12,515 nt of DNA. Source: Nitrospinae bacterium RIFCSPLOWO2_12_39_16. Its GTDB lineage: Bacteria > Nitrospinota > Nitrospinia > UBA9942. Below are positions 1 through 7,538 of this stretch, one piece after another. Location: positions 1-12,515 of the forward strand of contig MHDO01000132.1 in the NCBI GenBank assembly GCA_001805005.1, read 5' to 3'. The notes below the pieces were generated by a model. It was not told the DNA's origin. It made no database searches and was given only the letters and a program-made list of their open reading frames with translations. How positions within the stretch are numbered: the first letter of the stretch is position 1; each line of letters begins with the position of its first letter. Position numbers and translations under genes: made by a program.

Positions 1-111
1 CTCCTTCATCTCCCTATGAGAAAGTCCGCCGGTAAATTCAATAAGCCTGTCTGCAAGTGTGGACTTTCCGTGGTCTATATGTGCAATAATTGAAAAGTTT
101 CTTATGTTCAT
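1..111 (-). CDS. lepA: Elongation factor 4 (LepA), N-terminal 37 codons, partial at left edge
   Basis: The minus strand from the ATG at 111-109 encodes the first 37 residues of the ribosomal back-translocase GTPase EF-4/LepA. The start MNIRNFSIIAHIDHGKST contains the translational-GTPase G1/P-loop (A-H-x-D-H-G-K-S) with Ser17 intact, followed by the LepA-typical TLADRLIEFTGGLS. The gene continues beyond base 1. It is probably the functional copy, because a second truncated copy at 7537-7785 has Pro at position 17. No Shine-Dalgarno sequence precedes the ATG, and a -10-like element lies six bases upstream, so the mRNA may be leaderless. Identification is from the conserved N-terminus only; that the rest is intact is inferred. 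Confidence 0.93.
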   Translation of the reverse strand, partial: MNIRNFSIIAHIDHGKSTLADRLIEFTGGLSHREMKE

Positions 112-117
112 AAAACT

Positions 118-123
118 ATAATA
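118..123 (-). promoter_or_regulatory. Candidate extended -10 of lepA, giving a leaderless mRNA
   Basis: Read on the minus strand this is TG-A-TATTAT, an extended -10 element, ending six bases before the lepA ATG. Transcription starting about seven bases downstream would begin at the start codon, and no ribosome-binding site is present. The -35 region is weak. The element and spacing are conserved in the second copy (7792-7797). It sits between two direct CATAAAAC octamers (109-116 and 125-132, 16-bp period) that could also be a regulator site. This is inferred from motifs only. Confidence 0.4.
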
Positions 124-214
124 TCATAAAACTTGCAGAGAATAGAAATTTTGCTGATTTCTGATGATTATAACTCTCCCTCAACTCATGTATATTCTGT
201 TCCCAAATTTTCGC

Positions 215-244
215 TTGACAGCCATTTTAAGTTAAGTCTACAAT
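215..244 (+). promoter_or_regulatory. Sigma70-type promoter for the kinase/cytochrome operon
   Basis: A perfect -35 TTGACA (215-220) is followed after 18 bases by TACAAT (239-244). A transcript would start near 251, leaving a leader of about 68 bases before the ATG at 319. The -35 hexamer and its flank GCTTGACAG lie inside the long direct repeat and recur at 7885-7893; the -10 region does not. The operon therefore appears to use half of a promoter that also exists in the other copy. A 12-bp inverted repeat CCCATAAATGGG (299-310) lies just ahead of the start codon. Confidence 0.55.
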
Positions 245-318
245 ATACTCTGTAAAAAGCAATTTCCTATCATTTTAAGATATTCAAATCCACATATCCC
301 CATAAATGGGCAATTGAA

Positions 319-2295
319 ATGGCAAAAGGTCAATACAAGAGGGGCATTCAGAGGAAAATTGTCACCGCTATATTGATAGTGGGGGTGTTGCCCCTGATCC
401 TTGGAATATACTTGACCTATTTAAACGGAAGGAAGAACCTGAGGATATCCATAGGCATTAAATTTCAGGAAATTGCCAAACAAACAGCAAACAAGGTAGA
501 TATGTTTATCGAACAGAAGATATTAGAGGCACAGGGACTTACCCTCTCACCTATTATAAGAAAAGTAGTGGAAAATGCCAATAGATCCAATAAAGAGGGA
601 AAAGATACAGACACCCAACTGCTGAACAATGATGCGGCTAATTATATCAAAAGTTATCAGGAGCTTCATAAAGAAGTATATATGGCTATACTTCTTACAG
701 ATGAAAAGGGAGCTGTGATTGTGGCTACAAAAGATATTGAAGACCATTATCAGGGGGGTGAAGGGTGGTGGCAAATTACCTTTAACCAGAGTAAGGGTGG
801 GACATTTGTCAGCAATTTCTATTTAGATAAGAGTGAAGGGGAATACTTTATGGATATGGCTGTCCCAATTATGGATGAAAGCGGGAAAAAAGCCATCGGG
901 ACAATTAAATTTATCATAAAAAGCCTTAAGATATTCCAGATGATAAAGGATATTCAAATTGATGAAACAGGCCATGCCATGCTGATAACCTCAGACAAGG
1001 TGATCCTCATCTGTCCGATATTCCCTCCAGAAAGCCACAGAATCACAGACCCGGTAATAAGAAAAATTGCCATGGACCAGCCTGGGTGGACAGTTGCTGA
1101 GGATAATGCCCATGGAGGAAAAAATGCCATCTCTGGTTTTGCCCCTGTCCAGAGCACCTATAGGCTGGGGGTAGAAAATTTCGATAGCAAGAGGTGGTAT
1201 ATCTTTATAAGTCAGAATCCAGATGAGACCTATGCACCTGTATATAGCTTGTTATGGAGGTTTTCAAGCTATGGTTTAATACTTATAGTAATAATAGCTA
1301 TAATGGGATATTTTGCCTCTTATAAAATTGTAACACCCATCCAGGCACTTCAGAATGGTGCAGCCCTGATTGGCCAGGGAAACCTTGACCATCGTCTTGA
1401 TATACATACTAACGATGAGATAGAACAACTGGCGAATGAATTTAATAATATGGCGATAGAGCTTAAGGGGTTCTACTCTGCCTTGGAACAAAAGGTGGAG
1501 GAAAGAACCATGGAGTTAAAAGAAGCACAGACCAGACTAATCCAATCAGAAAGACTATTATCTATGGGACAGGTGGCTGCCGGAATAGGACATGAGCTTA
1601 GAAATCCATTGGGAGTGATAAGAAATTCCATCTACTATCTGAAGGGCAAGATTAGTTACCATGACCCAAAAATCAATAAACATATCAATATCATAGAAAA
1701 GGAGATAGCTGACTCAGATAAAATAGTAAGTGACCTGCTAAATTTTTCCCGGCCAATAAAGCCAACCTTAAGGCTTATGGATATTAATAATATTATTGAA
1801 GAAGCTCTATCATGTAATAATATCCCAGAAAAGGTCAAGGTGCTTAAAGAGCTGGACACAAATATTTCACCGTTCCTATTAGATAGGGATTTAATCCTAC
1901 AGGTATTTAACAACATAATCCTCAACTCCATCGATGCCATGCAGGATGGGGGGACTCTTGTTATAAAGACAGCCTTTAGACCTCATGCCGTAGACCTACA
2001 GTCTAATTCAGTAAAACAAGAAAGAGGTATATTGTCTAAAGTCTATAGTCTAAAGTCGGACTTCATAGAGGTCTCTTTCTCCGACACTGGTAAGGGGATT
2101 GCCGAGGAAAACCAGTCAAAACTCTTTAATCCTTTTTTCACCACCAAGGCAAAAGGGATTGGACTAGGTTTGGCTGTATCCAAAAGGGTCATTGAAGAAC
2201 ATAAGGGGAGTATAGAGATAATGAGCAAAGTGGATAAAGGGACTACTGTCACAATCCGATTGCCTGTAGATGATGGCAGTGGAGTGCAGGTATAA
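319..2295 (+). CDS. Membrane sensor histidine kinase (Cache-HAMP-HisKA-HATPase), HK1
   Basis: This is a 658-aa inner-membrane sensor kinase. Transmembrane helix 1 is at about residues 14-35. A large periplasmic region of about 36-312 resembles a double Cache ligand-binding domain, with GEGWWQ...GGTFVSNFYLD and a second lobe ending RWYIFISQNPDE. Transmembrane helix 2 is at about 316-338, then HAMP to about 392 and a coiled coil. The HisKA dimerisation domain has phospho-acceptor His425 in GHELRNP. The ATPase domain has N-box Asn536, DTGKG at 589-593 and GIGLGL at 613-618. About 25 extra residues between N-box and G1, compared with HK2, include a heptamer repeat. There is no receiver domain, so it needs a partner; the HK2 and HK3 receivers in the same operon are candidates. 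The only reasonable start, ATG 319, lacks a clear ribosome-binding site. The ligand is unknown. Confidence 0.93.
   Translation: MAKGQYKRGIQRKIVTAILIVGVLPLILGIYLTYLNGRKNLRISIGIKFQEIAKQTANKVDMFIEQKILEAQGLTLSPIIRKVVENANRSNKEGKDTDTQLLNNDAANYIKSYQELHKEVYMAILLTDEKGAVIVATKDIEDHYQGGEGWWQITFNQSKGGTFVSNFYLDKSEGEYFMDMAVPIMDESGKKAIGTIKFIIKSLKIFQMIKDIQIDETGHAMLITSDKVILICPIFPPESHRITDPVIRKIAMDQPGWTVAEDNAHGGKNAISGFAPVQSTYRLGVENFDSKRWYIFISQNPDETYAPVYSLLWRFSSYGLILIVIIAIMGYFASYKIVTPIQALQNGAALIGQGNLDHRLDIHTNDEIEQLANEFNNMAIELKGFYSALEQKVEERTMELKEAQTRLIQSERLLSMGQVAAGIGHELRNPLGVIRNSIYYLKGKISYHDPKINKHINIIEKEIADSDKIVSDLLNFSRPIKPTLRLMDINNIIEEALSCNNIPEKVKVLKELDTNISPFLLDRDLILQVFNNIILNSIDAMQDGGTLVIKTAFRPHAVDLQSNSVKQERGILSKVYSLKSDFIEVSFSDTGKGIAEENQSKLFNPFFTTKAKGIGLGLAVSKRVIEEHKGSIEIMSKVDKGTTVTIRLPVDDGSGVQV
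2034..2061 (+). repeat. Degenerate 7-bp repeat inside HK1
   Basis: Four successive heptamers read GTCTAAA, GTCTATA, GTCTAAA and GTCGGAC. They encode the Leu-Ser-Lys-Val-Tyr-Ser-Leu-Lys-Ser stretch within the extra loop of the HK1 ATPase domain. The shared paralogue HK2 lacks this segment, which suggests that the repeat DNA was inserted in frame or expanded. Confidence 0.7.
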
Positions 2296-2298
2296 AAT

Positions 2299-3597
2299 GT
2301 GAGAGCAAAAATGGTAGTATTGATCATAGGGCTGTTTATATCTATATTTTCTTATAACCTTTTTTTAACTGAGGCCCATGCAATTCCGGTTTTTGCCAGA
2401 AAATATAAAACCAGTTGTCAGACCTGTCATGTAGCATTTCCCAGGCTCAATGCCTTTGGCGAGGCATTCAGGAGGAATGGCTATCAGTTTCCCCAGAATG
2501 ATGAGGGATATGTGAAAGAGGAACCTTTGCCCTTAGGGTCACCTGCATGGAAAAAGGTTTGGCCAGAGGGTATCTGGCCAGGTCAGATACCAGCCATGAT
2601 GCCTATTGCATTGAGGGTTGAATCATCATACAGGTACGATGATAGGTCTGAGGTAACGCATGATTTTACCTTTCCTCAGGAATTGGAATTGCTAACAGGA
2701 GGCACATTCGGGGAGGACATCTCTTTTTACGGTGAGATTACTCTATTTGAAGAGGGAGAAACTGGGAAGGTGGGGCGATTATTTCTACAGTTTGATAATC
2801 TATTTGATAGTAGATTGCCGAGGCATTTATTAAACTTAAAAATTGGGCAATTCGTGCCAGCAGCAGTCCCCTTTGCGAGCCAGCGGAGATTGACCCTTAC
2901 CGACTACCTATTCAACTCTTTTAAGGTAGGAAAGAACAATTTTCAATTTTCTTCTGCACAGAGGGGATTAGAGGTGAATGGTATTATTAAAAGCCGTTTT
3001 GAACATGCCTTTGGCGCCGTAAATGGTAATGGTACAGAGGCAAAGGATAAATCTACAGACTCTTATGATAATAATTCAAAAAAGGATATCTACATTCGTC
3101 TGGGATATAAGCTCGGGGGAATAGGTCTGGATGTCACGGGTATGGAGTTAAGAGATGAGGTAGTAAATATAGATTTGACTGAAAATTCTATCAAATTTGG
3201 TGCCTTCGGCTATCTTGGAGAAAATCGAATCAGATATTCTGGGATGGATTTTAATGACAAATTTTATCGTTATGGATTTGATATAAATAGCTATTATCAA
3301 AATATAAATCTCTTTGGCGCAATACTATTAGGCAAGGACGATAATCCATCTGGAAATTTAAAAGAGGTAGAGGTTACCGCCTATCTTGTTGAAGCCAATT
3401 ATCTGTTTTATCCCTGGCTGATAGGTATACTTCGTTACGAAGAGATAAACCAGTATCCGGGGTTAGGGAGAGGACAGGTAGTATCAGGTTTAACCCTACT
3501 GATCAGGGCAAATTTAAAATGTATCTTTGAAGCACAGGTATCCACAAAGAATGATGGCAGTAATAAAATTTTTGCAGGTCTTGATTATGCCTTTTAG
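2299..3597 (+). CDS. Cyc2-like fused monoheme cytochrome c / outer-membrane porin
   Basis: This 432-aa protein starts with a signal peptide (about residues 1-28, cleavage near AHA-IP). One c-type heme site, C40-Q-T-C43-H44, lies in FARKYKTSCQTCHVAFPRLN...FGEAFRRNGYQFP. About 350 residues follow with alternating polar/hydrophobic strand-like segments, ending in LDYAF with a C-terminal Phe typical of BAM-assembled outer-membrane barrels. A single heme at the N-terminus of a barrel of this length is the layout of Cyc2, the outer-membrane Fe(II) oxidase. Sequence and length fit a broader Cyc2-like family, so the substrate cannot be stated. GTG 2299 is chosen because AGG at 2288-2290 lies eight bases upstream; ATG 2311 is the alternative. 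It starts three bases after HK1 and overlaps the cupredoxin gene by 11 bp, so it is co-transcribed. The heme site is seen; the porin fold and electron-conduit role are inferred. Confidence 0.75.
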   Translation: MRAKMVVLIIGLFISIFSYNLFLTEAHAIPVFARKYKTSCQTCHVAFPRLNAFGEAFRRNGYQFPQNDEGYVKEEPLPLGSPAWKKVWPEGIWPGQIPAMMPIALRVESSYRYDDRSEVTHDFTFPQELELLTGGTFGEDISFYGEITLFEEGETGKVGRLFLQFDNLFDSRLPRHLLNLKIGQFVPAAVPFASQRRLTLTDYLFNSFKVGKNNFQFSSAQRGLEVNGIIKSRFEHAFGAVNGNGTEAKDKSTDSYDNNSKKDIYIRLGYKLGGIGLDVTGMELRDEVVNIDLTENSIKFGAFGYLGENRIRYSGMDFNDKFYRYGFDINSYYQNINLFGAILLGKDDNPSGNLKEVEVTAYLVEANYLFYPWLIGILRYEEINQYPGLGRGQVVSGLTLLIRANLKCIFEAQVSTKNDGSNKIFAGLDYAF

Positions 3598-4171
3598 GGT
3601 TTTACTAACATTACTATATTTAGCCTTACCATCCATTGTATTAGCTGCTGGCACCATTACTGGAGTTATAAAAGACAAGGGAGGGGCTACTGTTGATACA
3701 GTTGTCTATATTGAAGACATTGCAGGTGAGTTTGCCCCACCGAAGGAGCATCTTGTAATGGATCAAAAAAATCTTACCTTTACCCCACATGTAATGCCTA
3801 TACTTATAGGCACCACTGTTAACTTCATCAATAGCGATGATGTCTTAAATAATATATTTACTCCATCATGGGCAGGCCGTAAGTTTAACCTGGGTACCTA
3901 CCCAAAGGGGATTGTAAGGTCATTTACCTTTGATAGACTCGGGGAGGTAGTTATCCTGTGTAACATCCATCCAGAGATGGAGGCATATATATTTGTTTTA
4001 AGTAATCCCTTTTTTGCTGTCACGGATAAAACAGGTAAATTTACTATTTCAGGTGTGCCGTCTGGGAAGTATACATTAAAGACATGGCATGAAAGGTTAA
4101 AGCCCCAGACAAAACAGATAAGCGTAAAGGAGAATAGCACAACAGTGGTGGACTTTGAATTAATAAGGTAA
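3587..4171 (+). CDS. Periplasmic cupredoxin-like protein with C-terminal carboxypeptidase-regulatory-like domain
   Basis: From ATG 3587 the protein has 195 aa and a clear signal peptide (MPFRVLLTLLYLALPSIVLAAG). AGG at 3576-3578 serves as ribosome-binding site; an upstream in-frame ATG at 3527 would put the signal sequence internally. A plastocyanin/methylamine-utilisation-type cupredoxin domain spans about residues 20-140. It has PHVMPILIGTTVNFINSDD and the copper loop C125-N-I-H128-P-E-M131 (C-x2-H-x2-M). The first ligand, normally His in a DxxxHN motif, is Asn88 here (LNNIF, codon AAT 3848-3850). Residues of about 145-195 (VTDKTGKFTISGVPSGKYTLKTW) form a carboxypeptidase-regulatory-like beta domain. 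The gene overlaps the cytochrome gene by 11 bp and probably encodes its periplasmic partner. Whether it binds copper normally is doubtful. Confidence 0.82.
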   Translation: MPFRVLLTLLYLALPSIVLAAGTITGVIKDKGGATVDTVVYIEDIAGEFAPPKEHLVMDQKNLTFTPHVMPILIGTTVNFINSDDVLNNIFTPSWAGRKFNLGTYPKGIVRSFTFDRLGEVVILCNIHPEMEAYIFVLSNPFFAVTDKTGKFTISGVPSGKYTLKTWHERLKPQTKQISVKENSTTVVDFELIR

Positions 4172-4177
4172 AGTATC

Positions 4178-6088
4178 ATGAAGATAACAATAGGGATGAA
4201 GCTAACAATGGGATTTATGGTCATCCTCATCATGATGGGTGCAATGGGTATAGTTGCCTATTCGTCCTTAAAGGATATTAAGGGAGATGCCGATAAAATT
4301 CTACTATATTCCCATAAGTTTGAAATGGTAAATGGACTGAAGCAGATGCTTTCTGTCTTTTTAAACCTCAATGATTCCCTCCTTACCGGACACCTACAGA
4401 GCAGGGATTATTATAACTCCTTAAATCTGGATATAGAAAAGAGGCTCCTTTATGTTGGAAAACTCCGCCTTAATGAAAATGAATTAAGTTTGATAAAAGG
4501 ACTGGAGAAAAAGTTTATCCTTATAAAAGAAAAGTCAGAAAAATACTTAAAGTTACCAAACCCTGGTGAGGATACAAAGACTGACGACCTGATAGGGGAA
4601 ATAAATATGGCAAAGTGGGTTATAATTAATAAAATAAGTGGGCTCTATGAAGAGGGATGGAGGTCATTGGATGAGGCAGTGATAATGGCCCACGAGACTG
4701 AGAAAAAGGGGTGGCTGACTATAAGGGTAATCTCTGCTATTGCAATTATATTGGGACTTAGCATAGGGATACTCCTAACCCGGACTATTGGAAAACCGAT
4801 TAAATCCTTAACTTCTATAACCAAGATTATCGCTAAGGGGGATTTAAATCAAAGGATAGAAACCAGATCCAGAGATGAAATAGGCGAGCTGGTGAGCTCC
4901 TTTAACACAATGATTAAGGACTTAAGGGAATCAAGGGAAAGGGCAGAACAAAGGGACAGGGAACTAAAGGAGACACAGGCTAAGCTCATCCAATCAGAAA
5001 AGTTGGCATCAATGGGGCATATGGCAGCCGGGATAGGTCATGAGTTAAAGAATACTCTGGGTGTAATTAAGAACGCAGCCTATTATATAAAAAGCAGGAT
5101 TGGCGATGATTCCAGGCTTAACAGACACATCTCTATCATAGAAAGGGAGTTAACCTCCTCGGACAGGATCATTAACGACCTGTTCAATTTCTCAAAGCCA
5201 ATAGAGCTAAACCTGACTTTGATTGACATAAACAAGGTTATCGAGGAGGCTCTATACATTACTGAGGTTACTTCAAAGGTCAGGACAACCAAGGAGCTGG
5301 ATCCCCAACTTCCAAAGACAATAGCAGATGGAGAACATATTCGTCGTGTATTCATTAACATAATCCTCAATGCCTATCAGGCAATGCCAGACGGAGGAGA
5401 GTTAAGGATCACCAGCAGAGGGGAGGATGGGTTTATTAAGGTAGGGTTTACAGATACAGGGATTGGTATTTCCGAGGAAAATCTCAGAAGGCTCTTTGAA
5501 CCCTTCTTTACAACCAAAATAAAAGGGATAGGCTTAGGATTGACGGTATCCAGAAGAATGATCGAAGGGCATAGAGGAAGGATTGAAGTGAGGAGTGAAA
5601 TAAGAAAGGGGACAACCTTCACTATTATTTTACCTGTAGCATACAACGAATCACTAATACACTATAAGCATGGAGTAGGGACAAATAAAAAAGGGTCGGA
5701 GATAAATATCCTATTGGTAGATGATCAGGTTGGAATGCTGGAGACATTGGGTGATATCTTAAAGGAGAGAGGATATAATATCACTATGGCAAATGATGGC
5801 AGTGAGGCGTTGGAAAGGGCAAAGGAGACACAATTCTCACTTGCCCTGATAGACATCAAACTCCCAGGGATAAATGGTGTAGAGACCTTTAAGGAGATTA
5901 AAAAGATTAATCCAGCAATAGCTGTAATAATGATGACAGCCTATTCTGTAGATGAACTAATGAGGGAGTCGATAGCCGAAGGTGCCTATGCCAGTATTTA
6001 TAAGCCCTTTGACCCGGAAAAGATATTGAAAATCATCGAAGATGCAATAGAGAAAAGGCCCAAACCGGCCGGGGATTACCATGGATAG
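4178..6088 (+). CDS. Membrane hybrid histidine kinase (HAMP-HisKA-HATPase-REC), HK2
   Basis: This 636-aa protein has transmembrane helix 1 at about residues 8-29 and a helical periplasmic segment of about 150 residues, four-helix-bundle-like. Transmembrane helix 2 is at about 179-200, followed by HAMP to about 252 and a coiled coil. The kinase core has His288 in GHELKNT, N-box Asn398, DTGIG from Asp426 and GIGLGL from 450. After a linker, a C-terminal receiver has acidic pair Asp515/516, phospho-acceptor Asp559 in LIDIKLPG, Thr587 and Lys609. The kinase core is closely related to that of HK1, including LIQSE, AAGIGHEL and FTTK-x-KGIGLGL, so one probably arose from the other. The residue after HELKN is Thr rather than the usual Pro. 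AAGG upstream supports ATG 4178. The gene overlaps HK3 by 8 bp. Phosphate could pass from its receiver to another protein; none with an Hpt domain is seen. Confidence 0.93.
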   Translation: MKITIGMKLTMGFMVILIMMGAMGIVAYSSLKDIKGDADKILLYSHKFEMVNGLKQMLSVFLNLNDSLLTGHLQSRDYYNSLNLDIEKRLLYVGKLRLNENELSLIKGLEKKFILIKEKSEKYLKLPNPGEDTKTDDLIGEINMAKWVIINKISGLYEEGWRSLDEAVIMAHETEKKGWLTIRVISAIAIILGLSIGILLTRTIGKPIKSLTSITKIIAKGDLNQRIETRSRDEIGELVSSFNTMIKDLRESRERAEQRDRELKETQAKLIQSEKLASMGHMAAGIGHELKNTLGVIKNAAYYIKSRIGDDSRLNRHISIIERELTSSDRIINDLFNFSKPIELNLTLIDINKVIEEALYITEVTSKVRTTKELDPQLPKTIADGEHIRRVFINIILNAYQAMPDGGELRITSRGEDGFIKVGFTDTGIGISEENLRRLFEPFFTTKIKGIGLGLTVSRRMIEGHRGRIEVRSEIRKGTTFTIILPVAYNESLIHYKHGVGTNKKGSEINILLVDDQVGMLETLGDILKERGYNITMANDGSEALERAKETQFSLALIDIKLPGINGVETFKEIKKINPAIAVIMMTAYSVDELMRESIAEGAYASIYKPFDPEKILKIIEDAIEKRPKPAGDYHG

Positions 6089-7538
6089 ACAGATTAGTAT
6101 ATTAATAATAGATGATGACCCTGGAGCCTGCGAGACTTTATCTGACATACTGGAAGACGAAGGGTATAAGGTTCTGACCCTTGAAAGAGGCTTGCAGGGT
6201 ATAGAACAGATAAAGTCAAGATTTTTTAATGTAGTGCTTCTGGACATAATACTTCCAGATGTAAGTGGTCTTGAGGTGCTGAGGGCTATAAAAAAGATAA
6301 ATTCAGAGGTGTGTGTGATAATGATTACTGGTTATGCCAAACTGGAGAATGCAATAGAGGCATTAAATAATGGTGCTGACGCCTATATAAACAAACCCCT
6401 TAACATGGATGAGGTAAAACTGAACATCAAGAGGGGAGTGGAAAGACAGATAATATTGCAAGAGAAAAAAAGGCTGGAACAGAAGGTAAGAGAAACAAAG
6501 GAATACCTGGAAAATATCCTTAATAATTCTGCTGACATGATCATTACCACAGATATTGACACAAGGATTGTGGAGTTCAATAAGGGGGGCGAGCAGATGC
6601 TGGGTTATAAAAAGGAAGAGGTCATAGGCAGGCATGTTGAAGAATTCTATCTGGATAAGGAGGAAAGACTAAGACTGATGGAGAGGGTAAAAAGAGAAGG
6701 GAGTATCTCTGTCCATGAGACAAGATTTAAAAGAAAGGATGGAAGCATTGTGGATATCAGCCTCACGCTTTCTCTCCTTAGAAATGACTCTGGCGAGGTG
6801 ATAGGCACCGTAGGCATCAGTAAAGATATTACAGATATGAAAAGTCTGGAGCATCAACTCCTCCAGTCAGAAAAGCTGGCAGGGATAGGTATTCTCGCTT
6901 CAGGCATCGCTCATGAGATTAATAACCCCCTATGCGGAATAAGGGGTATGGCTGAGATAATCCTTGAAGAGGAAAACATGGAGACGATTAAAGAGCACAC
7001 TGATAATATAATCAAGTATTCAGATGTGGCAGCAGAAATTGTAAAGGAACTTACAGGATATGTACGAACAGCAGAGGCAAGTGATTTTGAATCTGTAAAT
7101 GTAAATGAGAAATTAAATGATGCAATTAAGATTTCCAAACATTCAACCAGATTTGAAGATGTAGAAATAATTACAGACTATCAAACAATCCCTCTAATAA
7201 GAGCCAATTCAGACGAAATCCAGCAGGTCTTTGTAAATCTCATTAATAACGCCGTTCAGGCGATGAATAGGAAGGGTAGATTAGTCCTCTCTACAATGAC
7301 CTCTGGGGATTATGTTGAGATAAAAGTCATGGATAATGGTCCCGGTATTCCAAAGGGGCATATCAATAAAATATTTGACCCCTTTTTTACTACAAAAGAA
7401 GTGGGTAAAGGGAAAGGGCTCGGACTAAACATTGTGTATAGAATTGTAACCAAATATTATGGGTCTATAGAGGCAGAGAGTGAGGAAGGAAAAGGCACAA
7501 CCTTTACTCTAAGATTCCCGGCAGAGAACAAAAAATAA
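6081..7538 (+). CDS. Soluble receiver-PAS-histidine kinase, HK3
   Basis: This 485-aa protein has no membrane segment and is probably cytoplasmic. The N-terminal receiver (about 5-122) has the IDDD acidic cluster, phospho-acceptor Asp55 in LLDIILPD, Thr83 and Lys105. A coiled coil follows, then a PAS domain at about 135-252 (NSADMIITTDIDTRIVEFN...GKDGS-like end, GISKDITD). HisKA carries His278 in AHEINNP. The ATPase has N-box Asn390, DNGPG from Asp418 and GKGKGLGL near 440. With the receiver first, it could be switched by phosphate from HK1 or HK2 and then signal onward. GGGG about six bases upstream is the ribosome-binding site, and the start overlaps the HK2 stop. The TAA stop lies exactly at the junction with the lepA remnant, but the C-terminus (GTTFTLRFP) looks complete. 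No output regulator follows. Confidence 0.93.
   Translation: MDRQISILIIDDDPGACETLSDILEDEGYKVLTLERGLQGIEQIKSRFFNVVLLDIILPDVSGLEVLRAIKKINSEVCVIMITGYAKLENAIEALNNGADAYINKPLNMDEVKLNIKRGVERQIILQEKKRLEQKVRETKEYLENILNNSADMIITTDIDTRIVEFNKGGEQMLGYKKEEVIGRHVEEFYLDKEERLRLMERVKREGSISVHETRFKRKDGSIVDISLTLSLLRNDSGEVIGTVGISKDITDMKSLEHQLLQSEKLAGIGILASGIAHEINNPLCGIRGMAEIILEEENMETIKEHTDNIIKYSDVAAEIVKELTGYVRTAEASDFESVNVNEKLNDAIKISKHSTRFEDVEIITDYQTIPLIRANSDEIQQVFVNLINNAVQAMNRKGRLVLSTMTSGDYVEIKVMDNGPGIPKGHINKIFDPFFTTKEVGKGKGLGLNIVYRIVTKYYGSIEAESEEGKGTTFTLRFPAENKK

Larger units (their letters stand above)
1..221. repeat. Left copy of a long direct repeat (lepA 5' end plus upstream region)
   Basis: This stretch matches 7675-7893 in the same orientation. 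By hand alignment it is about nine-tenths identical over the first 200 bases, then has small indels up to the shared GCTTGACAG. It covers the first 37 lepA codons, the start codon, the lepA upstream region and the -35 hexamer of the divergent promoter; similarity fades after that. The true repeat extends left of base 1, because the right copy carries lepA sequence to about codon 80. Together the two copies bracket the kinase/cytochrome operon. Confidence 0.93.

Noticed and set aside
3527..3586. Upstream ATG as start of the cupredoxin gene
   Set aside because: It would add 20 residues ahead of a textbook signal peptide and lie deep inside the cytochrome gene; ATG 3587 has a ribosome-binding site eight bases upstream.
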